Part shown: positions 39,355-48,200 of the stretch, in pieces
Numbering within the stretch: position 1 is the stretch's first letter
How the letters are laid out: every line of letters begins with the position of its first letter
From: PALSA-505 sp036502085
GTDB taxonomy: Bacteria > Actinomycetota > Actinomycetes > Streptosporangiales > Streptosporangiaceae
DNA: 64,000 nucleotides
Direction of reading: 5' to 3'
Assembly: GCA_036502085.1 (NCBI GenBank)
Contig: DASXZD010000089.1
Span: forward strand, 1 to 64,000
Notes under the pieces: generated by a model
What the model was told of the DNA's origin: nothing
Databases searched by the model: none
Seen by the model: only the letters and a program-made list of their open reading frames with translations
Position numbers and translations under genes: made by a program

Positions 39355-39687
39355 GGATCAGCCCTCTTTCCCCGGCAAGCCCCATACCGCCAACCCCGTC
39401 TGCCCTAGCTATACCGGACGGCGGCCGATATCGACGGGACAACCTCAGCCTTCCCCTTTCCTGATGACGCGACGTCCCTGGCGGCCGTGGACCCCGCGGC
39501 CGGGCGGGCACACGGCATGGCTGGGGTGGCCGAGTTCCTGTTCACCCTCGTCGGCCGGACCAGCGACGATCTCATCCTGGCCGCGGCGGCCGATCGGGCC
39601 CGCCAGCTCGCCGACCGCACCCGGGCTCTGCTCCAGCAAGCCGACAGCATCCCACTGCCCATCTAGCTAGGAACAAGGAAACCTGCG
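39355..39687. other. 333-bp spacer with a possible short ORF
   Basis: Between the PBP start and the dehydrogenase stop. The plus strand from 39409 to 39666 stays open in one frame and reads like protein (AGVAEFLFTLVGRTSDDLIL, then AAAADRARQLADRTRALLQQ). The AT-rich part near 39400-39420 probably holds the PBP promoter. Confidence 0.4.
39487..39666 (+). CDS. Possible small protein or gene remnant
   Basis: 59 residues from GTG 39487, or 49 from ATG 39517. Amphipathic helical composition (DLILAAAADRARQLADRTRA) and third-position GC bias are like real genes, but no Shine-Dalgarno is evident and no family is recognised. It could be the surviving end of a lost gene. Confidence 0.3.
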   Translation: MDPAAGRAHGMAGVAEFLFTLVGRTSDDLILAAAADRARQLADRTRALLQQADSIPLPI

Positions 39688-41145
39688 CTACTCACCGAGG
39701 GCCGCGGGCAGCAGGGCGGGCGGGCAGTCCTGGTAGACGACGGGGGTGAGCCAGCGCCTGATGGCGGCGGCGCCGACTGAGGTGTGGGCGGGGGCGGTGG
39801 TGGCGGGCCAGGGGCCGCCGTGGTGCTGGGCCGGAGTGACGGCGACGCCGGTGGGCCAGCCGTTGACGACGATCCGGCCGACCGTACGGCTCAGCACGGC
39901 GATGACCTGGCGCGCGGCGGCAATGTCGGCCTCGGCGGAGTCGTCGAGGTGCACGCAGCCCGCCAGGTTCCCGCCGAGCAGGCCGAGGGTCAGGACCAGC
40001 GCATCGACGTCACGGTAGGTGACCACGAGGCCGGCCGGGCCGAAGCGCTCCTCGGCCAGGGCGGGCAGGCCGGCGGCGAAGGCGTCCAGGCTGGCCTGGA
40101 AAACCTGCGGCGTGCCGGCCCAGGGGCCCTCGCCCGGCTGGCCAGCGGCCAGCGGCCTGACCCCGGAGCGGGCCGCGAGGTCGGCGATCGCCGCGACGAA
40201 ACCCTCGTGAATCCTGGCTGACAGCATCGGGCCGCCGCTGGCGGCGGATACCGCGGCGACGATCGCCTCGGTCAGCTCGGCCCCGTCGCCGGGGATGAAC
40301 AGGAGGCCGGGGTTGGTGCAGAACTGGCCAGCGCCGAGGGTGAGCGAGGCGGCGTAGCCTGCGGCGATCTCGCCGGTCCTGCCGACGGCGGCGGCGGGCA
40401 GCACGACCACTGGGTTGACCGAGCCCATCTCGGCGTAGAACGGGATCGGCACCGGCCGCTGCGCGCAGATCTGTGCCAGCGCCAGGCCGCCGCGAGCCGA
40501 GCCGGTGAAGCCCGCCGCCGCGACCAGTGGATGGCGCAGCAGCCTGACCCCGGCGTCCACGCCGTGCACCAGGGCGAACGCTCCCCCGGGCGCGCCGGCC
40601 TCGCGCAGCGCACCGGCCACGATCTCGGCGGTCAGCGCGGCGCACTGCGGGTGCGCCTCGTGCGCCTTGACGATAACCGGGCAGCCGGCCGCCAGCGCCG
40701 AGGCGGTGTCGCCGCCGGCGACCGAGAAGGCCAGCGGGAAGTTCGAGGCGGCGAACACCGCGACCGGGCCGATCGCCCGGTTCACCCGGCGCAGCCCGGG
40801 CACGCCGGCCGACGCGGGCGATGAGGCCACGTCGAGGTAGCCGCCGTCGCGCAGCACCCCGGCGAACAGGCGCAGCTGGCCCGAGGTGCGGGCCACCTCG
40901 CCGGTGAGCCGCGTCATCCCCAGCGCGGTCTCGGCGTCGGCCACGGCGGCGAGCTCGCCGACCCGCTCGTCCAGCGCGGCGGCGACCGCGTCCAGCGCGG
41001 CGGCCCTGACGTCGGGCGGCGCCTCTGCCCAGGACTCCGACGCCCCGGCCGCGGCCGAGACGATCGCGTCCATGTCGGCGCCGGCGGTCTCCGGCACCGG
41101 CTCGCCGACGGGCTGGCCGGTGCGCGGGTCGTATCCCTGGATCAT
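39688..41145 (-). CDS. 2,5-dioxovalerate (2-oxoglutarate semialdehyde) dehydrogenase
   Basis: 485 residues. Catalytic Cys276 is in LGAGQFCTNPGLLFIPG and the general-base Glu is in PIPFYAEMGSVNPVVVLPAA, a signature of the NADP-type oxoglutarate-semialdehyde dehydrogenases. VFAASNFPLAFSVAGGDTAS is another family mark. It oxidises the semialdehyde to 2-oxoglutarate, the last step of oxidative pentose, aldarate or hydroxyproline routes. It lies 25 bp after the uronate-dehydrogenase-like gene and completes a three-gene operon. Confidence 0.88.
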   Translation of the reverse strand: MIQGYDPRTGQPVGEPVPETAGADMDAIVSAAAGASESWAEAPPDVRAAALDAVAAALDERVGELAAVADAETALGMTRLTGEVARTSGQLRLFAGVLRDGGYLDVASSPASAGVPGLRRVNRAIGPVAVFAASNFPLAFSVAGGDTASALAAGCPVIVKAHEAHPQCAALTAEIVAGALREAGAPGGAFALVHGVDAGVRLLRHPLVAAAGFTGSARGGLALAQICAQRPVPIPFYAEMGSVNPVVVLPAAAVGRTGEIAAGYAASLTLGAGQFCTNPGLLFIPGDGAELTEAIVAAVSAASGGPMLSARIHEGFVAAIADLAARSGVRPLAAGQPGEGPWAGTPQVFQASLDAFAAGLPALAEERFGPAGLVVTYRDVDALVLTLGLLGGNLAGCVHLDDSAEADIAAARQVIAVLSRTVGRIVVNGWPTGVAVTPAQHHGGPWPATTAPAHTSVGAAAIRRWLTPVVYQDCPPALLPAALGE

Positions 41146-41170
41146 GCGGATGCTCCAGTTCGAGTGCCGG

Positions 41171-41977
41171 TCAGGTGGGGTAGCCGACGTCCAGGCTGTG
41201 CGAGGTGAACTCGCCGCCGAGGTAGTCGAACAGCGGGTCGCCAGGCCCGATCTCGCCGTAGCTGCCGATGACCTCGTCGGCGTACGCCTCGGCGTCGTCC
41301 TGCGGCTGGTAGCCGAGCGACCTGGCCTCGTCCAGCGAGACCCAGCCGCCCCTGGTGTTGGCCGACACGCCGTAGATGACGCGGAACCCCGGGCTCGGCG
41401 CGGTCAGGCAGGCGTCGAACAGCCGGCCGGCGTCGTCGGGCGAGAGCCAGGTGGACAGCATCCGCGCGTCGTAGGGACGCTCGGAGCAGGTCAGGATCCG
41501 GACGCAGATGGTGTCCATCCCGTACCTGTTGTGGTACAGCGCGGCGAGCGCCTCACCGGTCGCCTTGGACACGCCGTAGTACGTGTCCGGGGCGGGCAGC
41601 GCGTAGTCGGGCACCGGGAATTGCGACCTCGGGGCGAACCCGACCACGTGGTTGGACGAGGCGAAGATCACCCGCGGCACGCCCGCCCGGCGGGCCGCCT
41701 CGAACGCCACGTAGGACCCGTGGATGTTCACCTTCAGGATCCGGCCCCAGGGCGCCTCGCCGGCCTGCGCGGCCAGGTGGATGACCGCGTCCGCGCCGCG
41801 GCAGGCCTTCGTCATCGCCGCCAGGTCGGTGGCCGAGGCCTCGACGGCCTCCTCCGCCGGGCCGGGGCGCAGGGGCACAGTGTCCAGCAGCCGCAGCGTC
41901 CGGCCCGGCCGGGCCAGCCTCGAGCGCAGCATGCTGCCGATGCGCCCGGCGGCGCCGGTGATGAGAACGACCGACAT
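41171..41977 (-). CDS. udh: NAD-dependent uronate dehydrogenase-like SDR
   Basis: 268 residues from ATG 41977. Extended-SDR cofactor motif VVLITGAAGRIGSMLRSRLA (GxxGxxG) and catalytic YYGVSKATGE (YxxxK). FASSNHVVGFAPRS, RILTCSERPYDARMLSTWLS and VIYGVSANTRGGWVSLDEAR match bacterial uronate dehydrogenases, which oxidise galacturonate or glucuronate to the aldarolactone. The neighbours, an IlvD/Edd dehydratase and a 2-oxoglutarate-semialdehyde dehydrogenase, make a plausible oxidative pathway to 2-oxoglutarate. Confidence 0.82.
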   Translation of the reverse strand: MSVVLITGAAGRIGSMLRSRLARPGRTLRLLDTVPLRPGPAEEAVEASATDLAAMTKACRGADAVIHLAAQAGEAPWGRILKVNIHGSYVAFEAARRAGVPRVIFASSNHVVGFAPRSQFPVPDYALPAPDTYYGVSKATGEALAALYHNRYGMDTICVRILTCSERPYDARMLSTWLSPDDAGRLFDACLTAPSPGFRVIYGVSANTRGGWVSLDEARSLGYQPQDDAEAYADEVIGSYGEIGPGDPLFDYLGGEFTSHSLDVGYPT

Positions 41978-42005
41978 TCTGATCACACTACGGCCAGCTG
42001 GGCAG

Positions 42006-43778
42006 TTACTGGGGGTTGGGCTCGGGATCGGGGCTGTCGCCGCGTCGGGCCAGGAAGCCGAAGTCGCAGCCCTGGTCGGCCTGGGTGACGTGCTCGGTGT
42101 ACAGCGCGCCGTACCCGCGCTGGAATCTCGCTGGCGGGGGCCGCCATTCGGAGCGGCGGTTAGCGACCTCCCGTTCGGAAATATCAAGACTCAGCGTGCG
42201 GGCCGTCACATCGAGCGTAATAGGATCGCCGCTGCGGACAAGTGCGAGCGGACCGCCGACGTGTGACTCGGGAGCGACGTGCAGCACGCAGGCTCCGTAG
42301 CTCGTGCCGCTCATCCGCGCGTCGGAGATCCGCACCATGTCCCTGATTCCCTGGGCCAGCAGGTAGCTGGGGATGGGCAGCATCCCGTACTCGGGCATGC
42401 CGGGCCCGCCGGCCGGGCCGGCCTCGCGCAGCACGAGCACCGAGTCAGGCGTGATGGCCAGCGCCGGATCGTCGATCCGCTGCTGCAGCTGCGCGTAGCT
42501 GTCGAACACCACGGCCGGGCCAGTGTGCCGGTGCAGCCGCGGCTCGGCCGCGATGTGCTTGATCACCGCGCCGTCTGGCGCCAGGTTGCCGCGCAGCACC
42601 GCGACGCCGCCCTGGGCGGACAGGGCATTGCCCGGCGACCTGATGACGTCACCGTTATGCACCGGCGCGTCGGCGATTTGTTGTCCGAACGCACGCCCGC
42701 TGGCCATCATCCTGCCTGGATGCAGCGCTCCCGGAACGGTCGCGAGCTGGCCGAGCAGCGCGGGCAGGCCGCCGGCGTAGTAGAAGTCTTCCATCAGGTA
42801 CGCGCCGCTCGGCCTGATGTTCGCCAGCACCGGCACCCGGCGGGCGATCGCGTCGAAGTCGTCCAGGCTGAGCGGGACGCCGCAGCGGCCGGCCATCGCG
42901 ATCAGGTGGATGAACGCGTTCGTCGATCCGCCCAGCGCCAGCACCGCGGCCACCGCGTCCTCGAACGCCTCCCGGGTCATGATCTCGGCCGGGGTCTGGT
43001 CTTCCCAGACCATGTCCACGATCCGGCGACCGCTGGCCGCCGCCATCCGGTAGTGCGCCGAGTCCACCGCCGGGATCGAGGCGGCGCCCGGCAGTGTCAT
43101 GCCGAGCACTTCGGCCGCCGAGGTCATGGTGGACGCGGTGCCCATCGTCATGCAGTGACCGGGCGAGCGGGCGATGCCGCACTCGATCTCGGCCAGTTCG
43201 CAGTCGCCGATCAGCCCGGCCCGGTAGTCGTCCCAGTACTTCCACATGTCGGTGCCGCTGCCGAGCGGCTGGCCGCGGTAGTTGCCGCGCAGCATCGGGC
43301 CCGCCGGGACGTAGATCGCCGGGATCCCGGCGCTGGCCGCGCCCATCAGCAGGGCCGGCGTGGTCTTGTCGCAGCCGCCCATCAGCACTGCGCCGTCGAC
43401 CGGGTAGGAGCGCAGCAGCTCTTCGGCGTCCATGGCCAGCAGGTTGCGGTACATCATCGGGGTCGGCTTGCAGAACGTCTCGGACAGCGTCGCGACGGGG
43501 AACTCCAGCGGGAAGCCGCCCGCCTGCCAGACGCCGCGCTTGACTTGCTGGGCCCGCTCACGCAGGTGCATGTGACAGGGATTGATGTCGGACCAGGTGT
43601 TGAGTACGGCGATGACCGGCTTGCCCAGGTGCTCCTCGGCCGCGTACCCGAGGCCGCGCATCCGGGAGCGATGACTGAACGTGCGCAGCCCCGCGGACCT
43701 GTCGCCGCCAAACCAGCCGTGGCTGCGCAGCTGCTCGGGGGTCTTCCTTGGCTGCGCGCGCTTCGCGTCCGTGGGCAT
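42006..43778 (-). CDS. IlvD/Edd-family sugar-acid dehydratase
   Basis: 590 residues from ATG 43778. Iron-sulfur cluster cysteines appear in CHMHLRERAQ, LMGGCDKTTPALLMGA and ARSPGHCMTMGTASTM; GGSTNAFIHLIAMAGRCGVP is the dehydratase core. The group containing GKPVIAVLNTWSDINPCHMH is that of arabinonate, xylonate and galactonate dehydratases rather than IlvD. It removes water from an aldonic or aldaric acid to give a 2-keto-3-deoxy acid. First gene of an operon with a uronate-dehydrogenase-like gene (28 bp gap) and a semialdehyde dehydrogenase. Which sugar acid is used is open. Confidence 0.87.
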   Translation of the reverse strand: MPTDAKRAQPRKTPEQLRSHGWFGGDRSAGLRTFSHRSRMRGLGYAAEEHLGKPVIAVLNTWSDINPCHMHLRERAQQVKRGVWQAGGFPLEFPVATLSETFCKPTPMMYRNLLAMDAEELLRSYPVDGAVLMGGCDKTTPALLMGAASAGIPAIYVPAGPMLRGNYRGQPLGSGTDMWKYWDDYRAGLIGDCELAEIECGIARSPGHCMTMGTASTMTSAAEVLGMTLPGAASIPAVDSAHYRMAAASGRRIVDMVWEDQTPAEIMTREAFEDAVAAVLALGGSTNAFIHLIAMAGRCGVPLSLDDFDAIARRVPVLANIRPSGAYLMEDFYYAGGLPALLGQLATVPGALHPGRMMASGRAFGQQIADAPVHNGDVIRSPGNALSAQGGVAVLRGNLAPDGAVIKHIAAEPRLHRHTGPAVVFDSYAQLQQRIDDPALAITPDSVLVLREAGPAGGPGMPEYGMLPIPSYLLAQGIRDMVRISDARMSGTSYGACVLHVAPESHVGGPLALVRSGDPITLDVTARTLSLDISEREVANRRSEWRPPPARFQRGYGALYTEHVTQADQGCDFGFLARRGDSPDPEPNPQ

Positions 43779-43940
43779 GACTTCGATGGTACGGACCGCA
43801 CGGCAAATGCGAACAATACGGACCTCGCAGCAAAGCGAGATGAGGACAAGTGATTCAGTCGCCAAATGATCTATTGCCGACGGAATCAGTTGACATACCC
43901 TCATAACGTGGGAGCATGACCATGACGAGGAGGCGACCGC
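43779..43940. promoter_or_regulatory. Divergent promoter region of the sugar-acid operon and the Lrp gene
   Basis: 162 bp, AT-richer than its surroundings, between two divergent starts. A TTGACA hexamer lies at 43890-43895 on the plus strand, suitable as a -35 box for the Lrp gene, although no strong -10 box follows. Nothing else is identified. Confidence 0.4.
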
Positions 43941-44480
43941 ATGGCCCATGCTCCGGGAACATTGCAGGCGGCTGACGGCCGGCGCCGGCGCGGCAGCGGC
44001 GGCTCGTCCGCCCTGTCCGGCGCTACCGCGCCGCCCATTGTGCTCGACAGCATCGCCAAGCAGATCATCGAGCAGCTGCAGCAGGACGGCCGGCGTTCCT
44101 ATGCGGCCATCGGCAAGGCTGTCGGCTTGTCCGAGGCGGCCGTGCGCCAGCGGGTGCAGCGGCTGCTCGATACGGGCGTGATGCAGATCGTCGCGGTGAC
44201 CGATCCGCTGACGCTCGGCTTCCGCAGGCAGACCATGATCGGCATCAAGTGCGAGGGCAACCTCGAGCGGGTGGCCGAGCACCTGGCCGTGCTGGACGAG
44301 ATCGACTACGTGGTGATCACGGCCGGCTCCTTCGACCTGCTCATCGAGGTGGTCTGCGAGGACGACGACCACCTGCTGGAGATCCTGAGCCTGGTGCGCT
44401 CGGTCCCCAGCGTGACCAGCACCGAGACGTTCGTGTACCTGAAGCTTCGCAAGCAGACCTACTCATGGGGAACCAGATGA
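43941..44480 (+). CDS. Lrp/AsnC-family transcriptional regulator
   Basis: 179 residues. A disordered N-terminus (1-33), then helix-turn-helix IAKQIIEQLQQDGRRSYAAI with GKAVGLSEAAVRQRVQRLLD, then the RAM ligand domain (AVTDPLTLGFRRQTMIGIKC onward). The start is supported by GAGGAGGCG upstream. Its TGA overlaps the ATG of the aminotransferase gene (ATGA), so it most likely controls that gene in response to an amino acid. Usually octameric. Confidence 0.88.
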   Translation: MAHAPGTLQAADGRRRRGSGGSSALSGATAPPIVLDSIAKQIIEQLQQDGRRSYAAIGKAVGLSEAAVRQRVQRLLDTGVMQIVAVTDPLTLGFRRQTMIGIKCEGNLERVAEHLAVLDEIDYVVITAGSFDLLIEVVCEDDDHLLEILSLVRSVPSVTSTETFVYLKLRKQTYSWGTR

Positions 44481-45871
44481 CGGCTCAATCGGGCTATGAC
44501 CAGTCCGCGATCGACGCCCTGCAGGCCGCAGCCAAGCGGAACATGTGGCTGCACTTCACCCGGATGTCGTCCTACAACGACGCCGAGATACCGATGATCG
44601 TCCGCGGCTCCGGCCCGTACGTCTACGACCAGCACGGCAAGCGCTACCTGGACGGGCTGGCCGGGCTATTCGTCAGCCAGATCGGGCACGGCCGCGCCGA
44701 GGTCGCCGAGGCGGCGGCCCGGCAGGCGTCCGAGCTGGCCTACTTCCCGCTGTGGTCCTACGCCCATCCGCGGGCGATCGAGCTGGCCGAGCGGCTGGCC
44801 GACCTGGCGCCCGGCGACCTGAACCGGGTGTTCTTCACCACCAGCGGCTCCGAGGCGGTGGAGTCGGCCTGGAAGCTGGCCAAGCAGTACTTCAAGGCGA
44901 TCGGCCAGCCGGGCCGGTACAAGGTGATCAGCCGCGAGATCGCGTACCACGGCACCTCGATGGGCGCGCTCGCGATCACCGGCCTGGCCCCGATCAAGGC
45001 GCCGTTCGAGCCGCTGCCGCCGGGCGGCGTCCGGGTGCCCAACACCAACTTCTACCGCGCGCCCGATTTCGTCGCCGACGACGAGCGGGCCTTCGGCCAG
45101 TGGGCGGCCGACGAGATCGACCGGGCGATCGAACGCGAGGGCCCCGAGTCCGTCGCCGCCGTGTTCCTCGAGCCCGTGCAGAACTCGGGCGGCTGCTTCC
45201 CGCCGCCGCCCGGCTACTTCGAGCGGGTCCGCGAGATCTGCGACAAGCATGGCGTGCTGCTGGTCTCAGACGAGGTGATCTGCGCGTTCGGCCGGCTCGG
45301 TCACTACTTCGGCTCGAAGCGGTACGGCTACCAGCCGGACATCATCACGTTCGCCAAGGGCGCCACCTCCGGCTACGCCCCGCTCGGCGGCATGATCGCC
45401 AGCGAGGCGCTGATCGAGCCGTTCCTCGAGGGCACCGCCACGTTCCTGCACGGCGTCACGTTCGCCGGTCATCCGGTGTCCTGCGCGGTCGCGCTGGCCA
45501 ACCTCGACGTGTTCGAGAAGGAAGACCTGCTGGGCAACGTCCGCGCGAACGAGGCCGCCTTCCGCGCCACCCTGGAGAAGCTGTCCGACCTGCCGATCGT
45601 CGGCGACGTGCGCGGCGCCGGGTACTTCTACGGGATCGAGCTGGTCAAGGACAAGGGGACCAGGGAAACGTTCGACGACGACGAGTCCGAGCGGCTGCTG
45701 CGCGGGTTCCTGTCGCACACGCTGTTCGACGCCGGCCTGGTCTGCCGGACCGACGACCGCGGCGACCCGGTCGTCCAGCTGTCCCCGCCGCTGATCTGCA
45801 CCCAGGAGCACTTCGACGAGATGGAGCAGATCCTGCGCTCCGTGCTGTCGGAGGCCTGGACCCGGATCTGA
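44477..45871 (+). CDS. Class III aminotransferase (beta-alanine/putrescine-type)
   Basis: 464 residues from ATG 44477, chosen over ATG 44465 because of GGGGAA spacing and the ATGA overlap. PLP-Lys294 lies in IITFAKGATSGYAPLGGMIA. VFFTTSGSEAVESAWKLAKQ, AYHGTSMGALAITG and LEPVQNSGGCFPPPPGYFER place it with omega-amino-acid:pyruvate aminotransferases. With MmsA elsewhere in the window it could carry beta-alanine or a related amine to acetyl-CoA. Regulation by the coupled Lrp protein is likely. Confidence 0.87.
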   Translation: MTAQSGYDQSAIDALQAAAKRNMWLHFTRMSSYNDAEIPMIVRGSGPYVYDQHGKRYLDGLAGLFVSQIGHGRAEVAEAAARQASELAYFPLWSYAHPRAIELAERLADLAPGDLNRVFFTTSGSEAVESAWKLAKQYFKAIGQPGRYKVISREIAYHGTSMGALAITGLAPIKAPFEPLPPGGVRVPNTNFYRAPDFVADDERAFGQWAADEIDRAIEREGPESVAAVFLEPVQNSGGCFPPPPGYFERVREICDKHGVLLVSDEVICAFGRLGHYFGSKRYGYQPDIITFAKGATSGYAPLGGMIASEALIEPFLEGTATFLHGVTFAGHPVSCAVALANLDVFEKEDLLGNVRANEAAFRATLEKLSDLPIVGDVRGAGYFYGIELVKDKGTRETFDDDESERLLRGFLSHTLFDAGLVCRTDDRGDPVVQLSPPLICTQEHFDEMEQILRSVLSEAWTRI

Positions 45872-46138
45872 GCATCCCGCTGTCCATCCCGGCCGGGCCC
45901 GCCGGCTTGGCCCGGGCGGACATTGCGGGCACATCAGGTAAACGGAATGTAATCGAAAAGTATCTCTCCGCAATCGCGACTCGATACGCTTATACCTGGG
46001 TACTGGCGCAATAGAACGGGGTCAGCCCAGGTCAGCGGGGTTGAATGATGCCGACTTGGGCCCGGCCGGTGCCCTAGCCCCCCCCCGCGAAGCCTTGTCT
46101 TGGATGGCGCCGCGGCGTTGCGTGATGCCGGAGGTCCG

Positions 46139-47092
46139 ATGCACGAGTCAGCGCGGCCGCGCCGCCGTAAGCCCGCGCCGTGGGTATGGGCCGCCGTCGG
46201 CGTGGCCACCGTCACGGTGCTTACCGCCAGCACGCTGCATTTCGTCACCGCCGCCTGCGCCGCGGTTCCGTCATACGACTTTGCCCCGGCGGCGGCTGAG
46301 GCGGGGCCGCCGCTGGCCGGGCCGATCAGGGGGCGGGCGTTCTTCTACAACCCGGCCGGTGGGCCCGGCAGCTGCTCGCTCGGGCCGCTCCCTGCGGACG
46401 GCCTGTACGTCAGCCTGGCGACGCCGCAATACGACGCGGGCGCGGCCTGCGGCAGCTACCTGGCGGTGACCGGCCCGGCCGGCCGCGTGCTCGCCGAGGT
46501 GGTGGATCTCTGCTCCGGCTGCACGAACGGCGGGGTCGACCTGAGCGAGGCCGCCTTCGCCCGGGTCGCGGATGCCTCGGCCGGCACCGCGCTGGTGAGC
46601 TACCGGCTGGCGCGCAACCCGCGGCTGCCCGGGCCGGTCGGGCTGCGGGAGGCCCAGTCGGCCACGACGGCATGGCTGGCACTGCAGGTCATCAACCACG
46701 GCAACCCGCTGGCCTCGGTCGAGGTGGCGACCGGCCCGGTCGAGGGACAGCGCTGGCGGCCGCTGAAGCTGAGCTCCGACGACTACTGGGTGGCGGCCGC
46801 CGGGGCCGGGGCCGGGCCATTCCGGGTCAGGATCACCGACATCTTCGGGCACCAGGTGGTGGCGCGCGGCATCAGGCTGGAGCCCGGCGCGGTGCAGCCC
46901 ACCACAGTATTCATGTACACGCTGGCCGCTGCGGCCCGGCCGTCCGCCGCGCAGAGCGCGTCGTCGGCACCGGGGCCCTCGTCGGTGCCTTCGTCGGGGG
47001 CGCCGTCGGCGTCGCGGCCGGGCCGGAGCGCCAGCCCGGCTGCGCACATGGCCGGCGTACGGTCCACGGGCACCGCCACGCCGCACTGCTGA
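46139..47092 (+). CDS. Expansin-like secreted protein (DPBB domain plus C-terminal beta-sandwich)
   Basis: 317 residues from ATG 46139 with GGAGG 5 nt upstream. A membrane-type leader (WVWAAVGVATVTVLTASTLH) is followed by a double-psi beta-barrel: GRAFFYNPAGGPGSCSLGPL, ACGSYLAVTGPAGRVLAEVV and DLCSGCTNGGVDLSEAAFAR carry the paired cysteines and the catalytic-like Asp of bacterial expansins. Residues about 150-255 form the second, cellulose-binding-like domain (WLALQVINHGNPLASVEVAT). The tail is Ser/Pro/Ala-rich. Expansins loosen plant cell walls without hydrolysis. Confidence 0.8.
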   Translation: MHESARPRRRKPAPWVWAAVGVATVTVLTASTLHFVTAACAAVPSYDFAPAAAEAGPPLAGPIRGRAFFYNPAGGPGSCSLGPLPADGLYVSLATPQYDAGAACGSYLAVTGPAGRVLAEVVDLCSGCTNGGVDLSEAAFARVADASAGTALVSYRLARNPRLPGPVGLREAQSATTAWLALQVINHGNPLASVEVATGPVEGQRWRPLKLSSDDYWVAAAGAGAGPFRVRITDIFGHQVVARGIRLEPGAVQPTTVFMYTLAAAARPSAAQSASSAPGPSSVPSSGAPSASRPGRSASPAAHMAGVRSTGTATPHC

Positions 47093-47101
47093 GCGCGGCG
47101 C

Positions 47102-47584
47102 CTACTCCCCGGTGCTGCCGTCCAGGAGTTCCCTGGTGGCGTCGGCGTGCCCGGCGTGCCGGGCGGTCTCGTTAATCAGGTGCACCAGGACCCAGCGCAG
47201 GTCGGTGCCGGTTCCGCGGCCGCACGGCTCGGTCATCGAGCCGATCGACCTGACCGCCGCCTCGGTCGCCGCGGCCCGGTCCCGGTAGGCGGCGACGGCC
47301 GCCTGCACAGTGAGCTCGGGTCCGGGGTGGAACTCGGCCTCGCTGCGGCTCGTCTCCTGGCCGAGCATCCCGCCGTCGATCCACCGCCACTCGACGTGGG
47401 TGAGGTGGTTGACGATGCCGAGCAGCGAGATCAGCGCACCGTCCGGCGTCCACCTGGCCTGCTCGTCGCTGAGGCCGTCGATCTTCCTGAGGACCGAGCC
47501 GCGCAGGTACGCGAGCCAGCGCAGCAGCAGCTCGCGCTCGTCCGGGGTTCCGCGCGGAAAATCGGGGGCTTGGGCAGGCGGCAT
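47102..47584 (-). CDS. DinB/DUF664-family protein
   Basis: 160 residues, four-helix bundle. The three metal-binding His of the DinB fold are likely in LGIVNHLTHVEWRW and LVHLINETARHAGHADATRE. SVLRKIDGLSDEQARWTP is a typical first-helix end. DinB-like proteins include thiol-transferases that use mycothiol or bacillithiol, but most members have no known job. Convergent with the expansin gene with a 9-bp gap. Confidence 0.82.
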   Translation of the reverse strand: MPPAQAPDFPRGTPDERELLLRWLAYLRGSVLRKIDGLSDEQARWTPDGALISLLGIVNHLTHVEWRWIDGGMLGQETSRSEAEFHPGPELTVQAAVAAYRDRAAATEAAVRSIGSMTEPCGRGTGTDLRWVLVHLINETARHAGHADATRELLDGSTGE

Positions 47585-47624
47585 TACACCACCGTAGACG
47601 AGTGCTCGTGTAGCTTGGCCGTTC

Positions 47625-47759
47625 GTGACGCACTACAGCAGGCTGTACACGATTGTCATCGACGCTCCGGCCGGCCAGCACGATCAGGAGTTGGCGTTCT
47701 GGCAGGGAGCCATCGGCCAGTCGATGGAACCGGCCGCCAAGTACTCCGAGCGATCCTGA
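47625..47759 (+). pseudogene. VOC/glyoxalase-like gene fragment (N-terminal 44 codons)
   Basis: GTG 47625 opens HYSRLYTIVIDAPAGQHDQE then LAFWQGAIGQ, the usual first strand and helix of actinobacterial VOC proteins. The frame stops at 47757-47759, about 90 residues short of a full domain, and no continuation in other frames is seen. The next sequence belongs to a different family, so this is a junction of two gene remnants. Confidence 0.65.
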
Positions 47760-48149
47760 GCGAGGACAACGACTCCACCGCCCTCGCCGACGCTAACCGC
47801 TGGGCCAAGGACCGGCACTTCCCCGGGTTCGCTCCCGGGCAGTACTCGGCCAACATCGCCAAGAATGTGTTCAACGGCATCGGGGACATCGAGAGCGCGC
47901 TTGACATCGAGTCCGCGCACGGCATGGCCCCTGCGGAAGGTCAGCTACGTCGTGGGAAACGGCACCCTCACCGGCGACCGGCTTCTTGACTCACTCGACA
48001 CGGTCGTGACCTACCACCTCGCCGACGTGGTGAGCAGTTCGTGGTTCGAGGGCTACATGCCCGTGCCGGCGTCTCCAAGACGTTCGCCAACCCGGCGCTT
48101 TACGACATGGCCGGCACGCCTGCGTTTCGCGACATCACGGGCAACGCGG
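47759..48149 (+). pseudogene. Frameshifted remnant of an S53 (sedolisin) peptidase
   Basis: Three successive frames together read as the front of an S53 catalytic domain. Frame one: FPGFAPGQYSANIAKNVFNG and GDIESALDIESAHGMAP, which holds the ExxxD catalytic pair. After a shift near 47935: KVSYVVGNGTLTGDRLLDSL and TYHLADVVSSSWFEGYMPVP. After another shift near 48073: VSKTFANPALYDMAGTPAFR and DITGNAG. The Ser-bearing C-terminal half is missing. It lies tail-to-tail with an intact S53 gene but is not a close copy of it. Confidence 0.75.
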
Positions 48150-48178
48150 GAGCCCGCCGGCGTTGGGCCGGCGGGCTC
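48150..48178 (-). terminator. 12-bp perfect hairpin terminating the S53 gene
   Basis: GAGCCCGCCGGC (48150-48161) and GCCGGCGGGCTC (48167-48178) with loop GTTGG. It lies 22 bp beyond the S53 peptidase stop on the minus strand. It also ends the plus-strand remnant region, so it may act in both directions. Confidence 0.7.
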
Positions 48179-48200
48179 TGCGTTCGATCCGTGCTGCTAG

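Noticed and set aside
46078..46086. Nine-C tract as a phase-variation site
   Set aside because: It lies in the spacer upstream of the expansin-like gene's ribosome binding site rather than in coding sequence, and a single tract without other evidence is not enough.
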